DNA of 64,000 bases from PALSA-612 sp963776375 (GTDB taxonomy: Bacteria > Actinomycetota > Thermoleophilia > Gaiellales > Gaiellaceae): contig CAVZMF010000009.1 of the NCBI GenBank assembly GCA_963776375.1, forward strand, positions 268,008-332,007, read 5' to 3'. Of the stretch, positions 51,440-59,547 are shown one piece after another (the stretch's first letter is position 1; every line of letters starts with the position of its first letter). Below the pieces are notes generated by a model. That model made no database searches. It was given only the letters and a program-made list of their open reading frames with translations, and had not been told where the DNA came from. The translations under genes and the position numbers were made by a program.

Positions 51440-53310
51440 GGAAACCAGCCCGTACCTCCTCCAGCACGCCGACAACCCCGTCGACTGGTACCCGTGGGGC
51501 GAGGAGGCGCTGACCCGCGCCCGCGGCGAGAACAGGCCGATCCTGCTCTCGATCGGCTACGCCGCGTGCCACTGGTGCCACGTCATGGAGCACGAGTCCT
51601 TCGAGGACGAGGCCACGGCGGCACGGATGAACGAGCTCTTCGTGAACGTCAAGGTCGACCGCGAGGAGCGGCCCGACCTCGACGCGCTGTACATGGACGC
51701 GGTGGTCACGCTGACCGGCCAGGGCGGCTGGCCGATGACCGTGTTCCTGACGCCCGAGGGCGAGCCCTTCTACGGGGGCACGTACTTCCCACCCGAGCCG
51801 CGGCACGGGCTGCCGAGCTTCCGCCAGATCCTGGACGCGGTCGCCGAGGCCTACCGAGAGCGGCCGGCCGACGTGGCGCGGACCGCGCGCGAGCTCGTCG
51901 ACGCGATCAGGCGCGGCTCGGAGGTGCGGCCGTCGACCGACCCGCTCACGGAGTCGATCCTCGGCGAGGCGATACGAGCCCTGGCGCGGATCTTCGACCA
52001 GACCTGGGGCGGCTTCGGCGGCGCCCCGAAGTTTCCGCCCGCCTCGGCGCTCGAGCTGCTTGATGCGGCGCGGCGAGCTGGACATGGTCACGGCCACGCT
52101 CGACGCCATGGCCGCCGGCGGCATGTACGACCTGGTCGGCGGCGGCTTTCACCGCTATTCGGTCGACGAGCGCTGGCTCGTCCCGCACTTCGAGAAGATG
52201 CTCTACGACAACGCCCTGCTCGTCACGGCGTACCTCCACGGCTGGCTCGTGGCCGGACGCGATCGCTACCGGGAGATCGTCGAGGAGACGGTCGAGTACA
52301 TGCTCCGCGACCTGGCGCTGCCGGAGGGCGCGTTCGCCTCGTCGCAGGACGCGGACACGGACGGCGTCGAGGGTCTGACCTACACGTGGACCGCGGACGA
52401 GGTGGGGCCGGAGGTCGCGCCGCTGCTCGAGTCTTTCGAGCACGGCCGTTCGATCGTCCGCGGCGAGCTGTCCGCGGAGGCACGCGCGCGGCTGCTCGCG
52501 ATCCGTTCGGAGCGGCCCCAGCCCGGCCGCGACGACAAGGCGATCGCGTCCTGGAACGGGCTTGCTCTGGCGGCGCTGGCCGAGGCGGGACGGCGGCTCG
52601 AGCGCGCCGACTGGATCGCCGCGGCCCGACTTCTCGCCGAATTCCTGCTCGGGCCGCTGTCCTCGCACGGACGGCTCCACCGGAGCTACCGCGCCGGACG
52701 GGCGAGCGGCACGGGCTACCTCGACGACTACGCCAACGTCGCGCACGGGCTGTACGAGCTGCACGTCGCCACCGGCGAGCTGCGCTGGCTCGAGGAGGCG
52801 CGGCGGCTGGCGGCGCTCGCCGTCGAGCTCTTCGCGGACGAGGAGCGCGGCGGCTTCTTCATGGCGCCGGCGGACGGGGAGCAGCTCGTCGCGCGGACGA
52901 AGGATCTGGATGACAGCCCGGTCCCGTCCGGTAACTCGATGCTCGCCTACGTGCTCCTGCGCCTCGCGCGGATCTACGGCGACGACGAGCTCGGGCGCCG
53001 CGCGGTGTCGGTGTTCAGGCTGCTGCGGCCCTCGCTGGCGCGCAACCCGTCCTTCTTCGCCTGGGCCCTGTGCGCGCTCGATCTCCACTTCTCGCCGCCG
53101 CGCGAGGTCGCAATCGTGGGCGCCCCGAACGACGAGGTCGCGCGCGCGGCGCTCGCCGGCTTCGAGCCGAACACCGTCGTCGCGTTCGGCCCCTCGGAGG
53201 ACGTGCCCCTGCTCGAGGGCAAGGCGCAGGTCGACGGCAAGCCGACGGTCTACGTGTGCGAGCGCTTCGCGTGCCGGGCGCCGATCACGGATCCGGCTCT
53301 GCTCCGCTGA
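51423..53310 (+). CDS. YyaL/spermatogenesis-associated-20-like thioredoxin-domain protein (frame break near 52069)
   Basis: About 628 residues. The N-terminal DUF255 thioredoxin domain has LAEETSPYLLQHADNPVDWY and SIGYAACHWCHVMEHESFED with a CHWC active site, then GQGGWPMTVFLTPEGEPFYG and TYFPPEPRHGLPSFRQIL. The C-terminal (alpha/alpha)6 barrel contains GGMYDLVGGGFHRYSVDERW and VPHFEKMLYDNALLVTAYLH, and DDKAIASWNGLALAALAEAG. An extra T near 52069 breaks the frame just before the barrel. GTG 51423. The biochemical role of the family is poorly known. Confidence 0.88.
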
Positions 53311-53899
53311 GCTGCTCGAACGCCCGCTCGAACACGTCCCGCGGCTGGGCGCCGAGCACGAGCAGGCGCCGCTCGAGCAGGAAGCCCGGCACGCCTGTGA
53401 TCCCGATGGACACGGCCTGCGCGGTCAGAGCCTGCACGCGGTCGCGATAGACGTCGCCGTCGAGCACCGCGTCCACCTCGGCCGTGTCCAACCCGGCCTC
53501 GACCGCGAGCGAGCGCAGCTCTCCCGGGTCGCCGATGTTCCGCCCCTCGGCCCAGTAGGCGTCCATGAGCCGGTCGTGCACCGCCGCATGCAGCCCGCGT
53601 TCCCGCGCCAGCTCGGTCACGCGGAGCGCGCGCATCGTGTTCGGCACGACCTCGGGCGGCGGGCTGTACGCGAGGCCCTCCTCGGCGAAGCGCGCGCGCA
53701 GGCTGTCGTGGAAGGACGATCCGTAGCGCGCGTGGAGCTGCTCGCGCGGGATTCCCTCCGGCGGATACTCGGGATGGAGATCGAACGGAAGCCACATGAC
53801 CTCGGCGCCGAACCGGCGCGCGAGCCACTCGGCCGTGGGCTGGCCGAGCCGGCAGAACGGTCAGATGTAGTCCGACCAGACGAGGACGTCGGCCGGCAC
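53285..53899 (-). CDS. DsbA/FrnE-family oxidoreductase, candidate selenoprotein (TGA in place of the first active-site Cys)
   Basis: Reads VPADVLVWSDYI, then TGA at 53861-53863, then PFCRLGQPTAEWLARRFGAE and VMWLPFDLHPEYPPEGIPRE. Homologues have CPFC (or CPWC) here, so the TGA replaces exactly the nucleophilic Cys, giving U-P-F-C if read as selenocysteine. The frame is open on both sides: 204 codons in all, full length for the family, ending EQLSGAEPDP. GTG 53899 overlaps the stop of the SRPBCC gene (TAGTG), which fixes the start upstream of the TGA. A 7-bp hairpin 13 bases after the TGA fits the bacterial SECIS model. The cis-Pro segment GITGVPGFLLERR is intact. Otherwise the gene would be a nonsense mutant. 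The 3' end overlaps the convergent yyaL gene. Confidence 0.72.
53828..53848 (-). promoter_or_regulatory. SECIS-like hairpin downstream of the in-frame TGA
   Basis: The message after the UGA forms a perfect 7-bp stem CUCGGCC / GGCCGAG around the 7-base loop AGCCCAC. The loop has G as its second base and starts 19 bases after the UGA. Both values fall within the range used to define bacterial SECIS elements (loop G in the first two positions; about 16-37 bases from UGA). GC-rich DNA makes chance hairpins common, so this is supporting rather than decisive evidence. Confidence 0.5.
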
Positions 53900-54381
53900 T
53901 AGACCGCCGTCCCGATCGCGACGGCCCGGCGCGCCGGCGCCTTCGCCAGCACCTGCCCCAGCCGTTCGAGGCTCTCCGTCCATCCCGCCCTGTGGAGCTC
54001 GTAGCGCTCCCGCGTCGCGAACTCGCCCTGGGTGAGGCGAATCACCGTCTCCTCTCCTCGATCCTCGAGCAAGAGCGTAACCGTCGTCTCTCGATCGTCG
54101 GGATGGGCCGGCGTCCAGTTGAACGTGTACGCCAGTCGTGCCGGCGGCTCCACGTCCCGGAATTCGCCCGACAGATGGAACAGGTCCCCGTCCGGGGGCT
54201 GCATCGCGATTCGGTAGGCATTGCCGACCCGGGCATCGAACTCGACGCTCGGGGCGGTGAAGCCGTGCGGGCCCCACCACCTGCGGAGCTCCCGCGGGTC
54301 GGTGAGCGCCCGGTAGACCGCTGCGCGCGGCGCGGGAAGACTGCGCTCCAGGCGCAGGACGAGTGCGTGGCTTGCGGTCAT
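53899..54381 (-). CDS. SRPBCC (AHSA1/polyketide cyclase-like) protein
   Basis: A 160-residue START-like protein. It opens LVLRLERSLPAPRAAVYRAL, with TDPRELRRWWGPHGFTAPSV and GNAYRIAMQPPDGDLFHLSG after it, then EPPARLAYTFNWTPAHPDDR and the C-terminal helix HRAGWTESLERLGQVLAKAP. This is the usual AHSA1 layout. Such proteins bind hydrophobic ligands, and many sit in stress or detoxification operons. Its stop overlaps the start of the DsbA-family gene, so the two are co-translated. ATG 54381 is preceded by AAAGGAGG. Confidence 0.85.
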   Translation of the reverse strand: MTASHALVLRLERSLPAPRAAVYRALTDPRELRRWWGPHGFTAPSVEFDARVGNAYRIAMQPPDGDLFHLSGEFRDVEPPARLAYTFNWTPAHPDDRETTVTLLLEDRGEETVIRLTQGEFATRERYELHRAGWTESLERLGQVLAKAPARRAVAIGTAV

Positions 54382-54408
54382 CTCGGACCTCCTTTCGGCA
54401 CGTCGGTG

Positions 54409-55626
54409 TCAGTGGAGACTCGGTTCGCGGCCCGCGGCGAGCTGCCCGAGGAAGGCGTACGCGCGGTTGGCGCCGAGTGGATGCATGAAGGGCAGCGCGC
54501 GCACGTCGCGGTAGGCGCGCGCGAGCGGGCTGCCGTTCAGGTAGCCGGCGCCGCCGGACAGCGCGAGCGCGCGGTCGACGATGCGGAACGCCGCCTCGCC
54601 GATGAACAGCTTGGCTCCCTGGGCTTCCCCGAACAGCTGGGTCAGCTCCTCGGCGGTCCCCCTCGAGGTCGGGTTGCGCTCGTGGTGCTCGTCGATCAGC
54701 ACCGCGGCGCGCGAGAACACTGCTCGGCAGGCGGAGAGATCGACGAAGCTCTCGGCAGCGAGCATCTGCGTGTGCGGGTCGACCTCGTCTCGACGGGCGA
54801 GTCCGGAGGCGATGCTCACATGCGCGCCCTCTGCAACGCCGAGTGCGGCGGCTGCATGGAAGAGCCCGGCGGCGAGGTTCCTCTCCATGTACTCGGTCGC
54901 GTCACCGACGGGGAATCCGCCGCGCAGCGCCGACAGCGGAAGCCGCACGTCCTCGAACGAGACCGAGTCGCTCCTCGACGCCCGCATGCCGAGCGCGTCC
55001 CAGTCGTCGTGGACGACGACGCCGGGCGTTCGGCGCGGGATCATCGCGTAGCCGTACCGCTCCCGACCGTGGTCGTCGACGTAGGTCACGGCGGTGTAGA
55101 GCACGTCGGCGGCAGGCGCCATCGTGCAGAACACCTTGCGTCCGGAGACGATCCAGCCTGTCTCGGTGCGCGTCGCCGTCGTCGCCGGACGCGTGAGGTC
55201 CTGCCCTCGCTCGCTGCCGGCGGAGGCGAAGACGATGCCGTCTCGCGCGATCTCCTCGAGCGTCGCGCCGAACGCCCGAGCGTGTCGCTCGTCGCCCGCT
55301 GCGGCCGCGATCTCGTGGCGGCGGACGACGCTGAGCACGAAGACGAGATGCATGTTCACGCCCAGGGTCAAGGCCGCGTCGCCGCGGGCGAGCCGGCTCG
55401 ACGCGACGAGCACGTCGTGAACGGAGGTGACACCGAAGCCGCCGAGGTGCTCGGGAACGGGAGCGGAGAGATACCCGCTCTGCTTGACGGTGACGAAGCT
55501 GTCGAACGGGAAGCTCGCGTCGCGGTCGTGGTCGGCCGCGTGCTTTCCGAGCTCGACTGCCAGCGTTTCGGCCAGCGCGACGAGGCGTGCGCCGGGTTCG
55601 GTCCTTGCTGTCAACTCGAGAGCCAT
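54409..55626 (-). CDS. Acyl-CoA dehydrogenase-fold flavoprotein (possibly a flavin-dependent monooxygenase)
   Basis: A 405-residue protein with the acyl-CoA dehydrogenase fold. The N-terminal helical domain contains GYLSAPVPEHLGGFGVTSVH. The beta domain contains IVFASAGSERGQDLTRPATT, GWIVSGRKVFCTMAPAADVL and DDWDALGMRASRSDSVSFED. The C-terminal helical domain contains AYRDVRALPFMHPLGANRAY. The usual catalytic Glu cannot be located with confidence. A flavin reductase gene overlaps upstream, as for DszC/SfnC-like oxygenases that take FMNH2 from a partner, so a monooxygenase role is possible. GAAAGGAAC precedes ATG 55626. Confidence 0.8.
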   Translation of the reverse strand: MALELTARTEPGARLVALAETLAVELGKHAADHDRDASFPFDSFVTVKQSGYLSAPVPEHLGGFGVTSVHDVLVASSRLARGDAALTLGVNMHLVFVLSVVRRHEIAAAAGDERHARAFGATLEEIARDGIVFASAGSERGQDLTRPATTATRTETGWIVSGRKVFCTMAPAADVLYTAVTYVDDHGRERYGYAMIPRRTPGVVVHDDWDALGMRASRSDSVSFEDVRLPLSALRGGFPVGDATEYMERNLAAGLFHAAAALGVAEGAHVSIASGLARRDEVDPHTQMLAAESFVDLSACRAVFSRAAVLIDEHHERNPTSRGTAEELTQLFGEAQGAKLFIGEAAFRIVDRALALSGGAGYLNGSPLARAYRDVRALPFMHPLGANRAYAFLGQLAAGREPSLH

Positions 55627-56180
55627 CTGACGTTCCTTTCAGTCGTTGGGCCGCCCGCGGCCCGGGCGCCGAGCGTCCGGTAGTCGCGGCGGTGGTAGAG
55701 GAGCGGCGTCCCGCCGTGCGCTGCCCGTGCAGCGCGAACGCGGCCGAAGACGATCGTGTGGTCGGCGACGCTGACGGTTTCGAGGAGCTCGCAGTCGAGG
55801 TGCGCGAGCGCGTCGGCGACGGCCGGGCTCGCGGTGCTCGCGTCGCCCGGGTCGACGAACGGCTCGAGGAACTTGGCCGCACCCGGCGTCGAGCCGAACC
55901 GGGCGACGTCGAGCTGCTCCTCCGCGAGGATGCTGACGCCGAAGCTTCGCGTCGCCGCGATCGCCCTCACGGTCCTCGTCTGCGACCCGAGCGAGGCCAG
56001 CACGATCGGCGGGTCGGCGGAGACCGATGCGAAGGCTGTGACCGTCATCCCCCAGGGCCTCGCTTCCACCCGGCAGGTGACGAGCACGACTCCGCCTGCG
56101 ACCGCGCTCATCGCGTCCGCGAACTCGGCGGTCGACGCGGACCGGGAAGTGGGATCGATGAGTCTCGGGCCTGGAGTCAC
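55611..56180 (-). CDS. Flavin reductase (FMN-binding split barrel)
   Basis: A 189-residue flavin reductase-like domain: FADAMSAVAGGVVLVTCRVE, RPWGMTVTAFASVSADPPIV (the flavin-binding TxxAFxSxSxxPP motif), SFGVSILAEEQLDVARFGST and the end CELLETVSVADHTIVFGRVR. It reduces FMN or FAD with NAD(P)H for a partner oxygenase. GTG 56180 has CAGGAG upstream. The stop lies 16 bp inside the downstream acyl-CoA dehydrogenase-fold gene, indicating tight coupling and a two-component enzyme. Confidence 0.85.
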   Translation of the reverse strand: MTPGPRLIDPTSRSASTAEFADAMSAVAGGVVLVTCRVEARPWGMTVTAFASVSADPPIVLASLGSQTRTVRAIAATRSFGVSILAEEQLDVARFGSTPGAAKFLEPFVDPGDASTASPAVADALAHLDCELLETVSVADHTIVFGRVRAARAAHGGTPLLYHRRDYRTLGARAAGGPTTERNVRWLSS

Positions 56181-56245
56181 GGGTCTGCTCCTGCAGCTCG
56201 TGGTCGGCGGCCGCAGTGCTCCGGCCGCCGACCACTGCCGCCTGC

Positions 56246-56815
56246 TCACGCAGTGGCCACGTCCACCGTCACGGGGGCGCCGTTCGTGACCATGTCGAAG
56301 ACGGCGGAGCGCTGCTGCGCGCGTGCGACGATCTTGCGCAGCGTTTCCTCCGGCGCGTCGCCCTCGACCCGGAACGAGACGCGGATGCGCTCGAAGCCGT
56401 TGCGGTAGTCGTCCGAGAGGCCGAGCGCCCCCTGGACGTCCATGTCGCCCTCGACGAACGACTCCACCTCGGTCAGGTGGACGCCGCGCGCGGCGGCGAC
56501 GTAGACCAGCGAGGTGGTCAGACAGGCGGCGAGCGCGTGCAGCAGGAACTCGGCGGGATTCGGCCCCGTGTCCGAGCCGAGCAGGATCGCCGGCTCGCCG
56601 GCGTCGATGACGAACTCCTTCGCCCGCGACGTGTCCTCCTGGTTGGCGGCGTAGAAGTCGCGGATCGTCGTGCGGTTGTGGGCGCCGTGGATCCAGCGGT
56701 TGCGCGCCCTGAACTGGAACTTCGCGAGTGACGGGTCCGCCTTGACCGCGTCCAGCGTCCCGAACAGCTGCTCGGTGTCGACGCCGTTGCGAACCGTCTC
56801 CGTGGTCGTGCTCAT
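56246..56815 (-). CDS. OsmC-family peroxidase-like protein
   Basis: A 189-residue OsmC/YhfA-type protein. It contains KFQFRARNRWIHGAHNRTTI, LGSDTGPNPAEFLLHALAAC (with the first active-site Cys), LTTSLVYVAAARGVHLTEVE and a late MVTNGAPVTVDVATA end. Only one of the usual two redox Cys is evident, so it may act more like the hydrolase/transferase branch. GGAGG precedes ATG 56815. It starts the gene group OsmC, flavin reductase, acyl-CoA dehydrogenase-like, which could deal with sulfur- or peroxide-containing organics. Confidence 0.85.
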   Translation of the reverse strand: MSTTTETVRNGVDTEQLFGTLDAVKADPSLAKFQFRARNRWIHGAHNRTTIRDFYAANQEDTSRAKEFVIDAGEPAILLGSDTGPNPAEFLLHALAACLTTSLVYVAAARGVHLTEVESFVEGDMDVQGALGLSDDYRNGFERIRVSFRVEGDAPEETLRKIVARAQQRSAVFDMVTNGAPVTVDVATA

Positions 56816-56901
56816 TCTGTGTCCTCCTTCGTTGTCGTCCGGCTCGGTGCCGGATCGGTCGTGAGCAGGAGACACGGGCGCGGTTGCTCGCGGGTCGAGA
56901 C

Positions 56902-56955
56902 GCCGGTAAAGAGCCGGTAACAGACGGCGGCGCGCCGAGCGCTTCCGCTTTACCG
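56902..56955. promoter_or_regulatory. Repeated CGGTAAAG sites between osmC-like and MFS genes
   Basis: GCCGGTAA occurs twice in direct orientation (56902 and 56913), and the inverted form CTTTACCG is at 56948-56955. Together CGGTAAAG (56904-56911) and CTTTACCG form widely spaced inverted half sites in the shared divergent promoter region 56816-57010, which otherwise holds no gene. They are candidate regulator binding sites. Confidence 0.4.
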
Positions 56956-57010
56956 CGGACCTGCGTCGACGGCAACCCGCCGTTGACCAGCGACCTGTCT
57001 CCTGGGAGCC

Positions 57011-58240
57011 ATGACGAGCGCGAAGGCGACCACGGCGGACACGACGGCGAACCGCACGAGCGGCGGCTACCGCGCCGTCAGCATCACCCTGTTCGCCTGT
57101 CTGTTCGCGGCTCAGGCCGCGGTGATCGCGATGTCACCGGTCCTCGCCGACGCCGCAAGCGACCTTCATGTGTCGACAGCCGAGGCCGGTCAGGTGCGGA
57201 CGATCACCGGGCTCGCGGCAGGCGTCACAGCGTTGATGCTCGGCGCGGTAGCCCGGCGCGTCGGGCCCGGGCGGCAGCTTGTGGCTGCCTCTGCACTCCT
57301 GGCCGCGGCCGCGATCGCGAGCGCGGCGGCTCCCTCGTTTCCGTTCCTGGCCCTCGCCCAGGTGCCCGTCGGGGTCGCCGTCGCGGTGCTCACGACCGCC
57401 GGAACGCTGGCGGCGGCGGAGTGGGTATCGCCCGAGCACCGGACTCGCACGCTGTCCTGGGCGCTCGTCGGTCAACCGGCCGCCTGGATCGTGGGCATGC
57501 CGCTGATCGGCGTTCTGGGCGAGCGCAGCTGGCGCTACGGATGGCTGGCGCTGCCGCTTTCCGCCGCCGTCGTCGCGGGGATCCTCGTGGCCGGACGGGC
57601 ACGGCGGACACCGGTCGGCTCGCGGCCGACGGATGTGCGTGGGGTTCTCCGCGATCGCGGGCTGGCTCGCTGGCTGGCGTACGAGCTGCTCGCGAACGCC
57701 GCCTGGGCGGGGACGCTCGTGTACGCGGGAGCGCTCTTCGCCGAGTCGTACGGCACCTCGACGAGGTTGACCGGGGGCCTGCTCGCCGTCGGGGCGGTCA
57801 GCTACGTGGTCGGGAACTTCACGAGCCGTCGCCTGGTGGGCCGTGACCCGCAGCGAGTGCTCACCCTGCTCGCGGTCCTTCTTGCCGTCGGCGACGGTCT
57901 CTTCGGCACGGCGCGAACCGGCATCCCGACGAGCACGGCGCTCTTCGCGGCCGCGGCGTTCGTCGCCGGTGGACGCACGCTCGTGGCGAGCGCGTTCGCA
58001 CTCGCGACGGCTCCCGAGATCCGTCCGACCGTGACCGCCCTTCGGGCCGCGACGATGCAGTTCGGGTACTTCGTCGGCTCGATCGCCGGCGGTGTCGCGC
58101 TTGCTCTCGGTGGCTATGGCGCTTTCGGCGGCACGATGGCGGGGTTGTTTCTGGGCGCCGCGGCGATGCTCGCCCGCCGCCCGGCTTCGCGGAGCGCGCC
58201 CGCTGCTACCGGTCGGCTACAGGGCGCGAGTGCGAAATGA
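57011..58240 (+). CDS. Major facilitator superfamily exporter
   Basis: A 409-residue transporter with twelve predicted spans. SITLFACLFAAQAAVIAMSP is the first, and LGAVARRVGPGRQLVAASAL contains the loop 2-3 G-x3-R-x-G-x-R motif. WVSPEHRTRTLSWALVGQPA AAWIVGMPLIG-type motif 5 follows in the fifth span, suggesting a drug or metabolite antiporter of the Ara/chloramphenicol-resistance type. ATG 57011 has GGGAG upstream. The stop overlaps the next start (ATGA), so it is coupled to the secreted protein gene. The substrate is unknown. Confidence 0.88.
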   Translation: MTSAKATTADTTANRTSGGYRAVSITLFACLFAAQAAVIAMSPVLADAASDLHVSTAEAGQVRTITGLAAGVTALMLGAVARRVGPGRQLVAASALLAAAAIASAAAPSFPFLALAQVPVGVAVAVLTTAGTLAAAEWVSPEHRTRTLSWALVGQPAAWIVGMPLIGVLGERSWRYGWLALPLSAAVVAGILVAGRARRTPVGSRPTDVRGVLRDRGLARWLAYELLANAAWAGTLVYAGALFAESYGTSTRLTGGLLAVGAVSYVVGNFTSRRLVGRDPQRVLTLLAVLLAVGDGLFGTARTGIPTSTALFAAAAFVAGGRTLVASAFALATAPEIRPTVTALRAATMQFGYFVGSIAGGVALALGGYGAFGGTMAGLFLGAAAMLARRPASRSAPAATGRLQGASAK

Positions 58241-59514
58241 GCGCGAGGCTCCTCCTCGCGGCCGGCATCGCCGCACTCGCCGGCGCGGCGCCCGTGGGCG
58301 CGATGTCATCGGCGCAGCAGAAGCGCCCGCGCCCGTCGGACGTTCCCCGCTCCCAGGTCGTCACCGAGCAGGCTCCGAACGGCCTCAGCGTCTTCAACGA
58401 CTACGCGACGCCGGAGCGGAAGTTCGAGTCGGCGCGCGCAGTCGTCCATTACGTCGTCGTCGGGATCGACGCGCCGCCACTCAACGACGACGACGGCGAC
58501 GACGTACCCGACTACGTCGAGCGCGTCGGGGCAGCCGCGGACGAGTCGATCGCCTACTTCGAGCGACGAGGGTTCACGGCGATCCGGCCGGACGACGGGG
58601 GCCCGGACGCGAGGCCCGACCTCTACGTCTCGCGCTTTGCTCCCGGTTACCTCGGGGTCGCCCTTCCGGCCTGCGACGCGGAGGGCGGCGCCTTCGTCGC
58701 GATTGCCAACAACCTCGACCCGAGCGCCGGGCGGAGCTTTGCCAGCCTCTACGCCACCGTCGCACACGAGATCTTCCATCTCGTTCAGTTCTCGTATTTC
58801 GCAGCAGGCGCCGCACCGCCCCTCGCGGACTGGGTGCTCGAGGGCAGCGCGGCAGCGATGGAGTCTCGCGTGTACCCGGACCTGGACGATCTCGCCACGG
58901 CGATCCAGCTTCGCGGCTGGCTCGCGGCCTCCGGCCGCTCGTTCCTCGGCGAGAGCTACGCAGCGCAGCTCCTGTGGCGGTACCTGGACGTCCGGAGCCC
59001 GCGCCTCGTCGGAAGCTATCTCGCCCGACTCGCGGCGGGGCGACGGCAGGACGACGCGGCGGCGCTCGTGTCCGAGTACTCACGTGTGACGGGCCAGCCG
59101 TTCGCATCGGTCTTCGGCGCGTTCGCTCTCGCGATCGCGGGGCAGCATCCAGGCGAGCTCACCCCCCGGGCGATCCTGATGCCGCACGCTCGCTATCGCA
59201 GTGTGGTGGACCGGTTCTCGATCCACTACCTCCGACTTCGTGTCCCGAGGGAGGCCGGCTACCTGCTGACAGTCGAGCTGCCGCCCGGAAGCGCGGGTGT
59301 GCGCGTCGCGCTGGCATACGAGCTCGAGGACGAACGCCCGGGCGAGCCGCCGATGCCGCGCCGTCTCGTTCCCCGGGTCTCGGACGCAGGGCGGACGGCG
59401 ACGTTCACGATTCCACGGCTCGTGCGCCGAAGCCCGCGCTTCACCTACCCCACGCTCGTCGTGTCCAACGGCGCGGCGAGAGGCGCGGTCGCGTACTCCG
59501 TCACGGTGCGATAG
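58237..59514 (+). CDS. Secreted putative zinc metalloprotease (HExxH)
   Basis: A 425-residue exported protein (signal LLLAAGIAALAGAAPVGAMS). A calcium-binding-like acidic loop, PPLNDDDGDDVPDYVERVG, precedes the catalytic domain. TVAHEIFHLVQFSYFAAGAA contains the HEIFH zinc motif, and WVLEGSAAAMESRVYPDLDD provides a downstream Glu, as in MXAN_6640-type putative metalloproteases. A C-terminal beta domain (residues about 310-420, YLLTVELPPGSAGVRVALAY) looks like a prepeptidase or carbohydrate-binding module. ATG 58237 overlaps the MFS stop. The substrate is unknown. Confidence 0.8.
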   Translation: MSARLLLAAGIAALAGAAPVGAMSSAQQKRPRPSDVPRSQVVTEQAPNGLSVFNDYATPERKFESARAVVHYVVVGIDAPPLNDDDGDDVPDYVERVGAAADESIAYFERRGFTAIRPDDGGPDARPDLYVSRFAPGYLGVALPACDAEGGAFVAIANNLDPSAGRSFASLYATVAHEIFHLVQFSYFAAGAAPPLADWVLEGSAAAMESRVYPDLDDLATAIQLRGWLAASGRSFLGESYAAQLLWRYLDVRSPRLVGSYLARLAAGRRQDDAAALVSEYSRVTGQPFASVFGAFALAIAGQHPGELTPRAILMPHARYRSVVDRFSIHYLRLRVPREAGYLLTVELPPGSAGVRVALAYELEDERPGEPPMPRRLVPRVSDAGRTATFTIPRLVRRSPRFTYPTLVVSNGAARGAVAYSVTVR

Positions 59515-59547
59515 CGGGGAGGGTGGTAGCGTCAGCTCCGTCTCGCG

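Noticed and set aside
53285..53899. Simple nonsense pseudogene for the DsbA-family protein
   Set aside because: The stop falls exactly on the redox Cys codon, all other frame and motif features are intact, and a SECIS-like hairpin follows. I keep it as an alternative but not the preferred reading.
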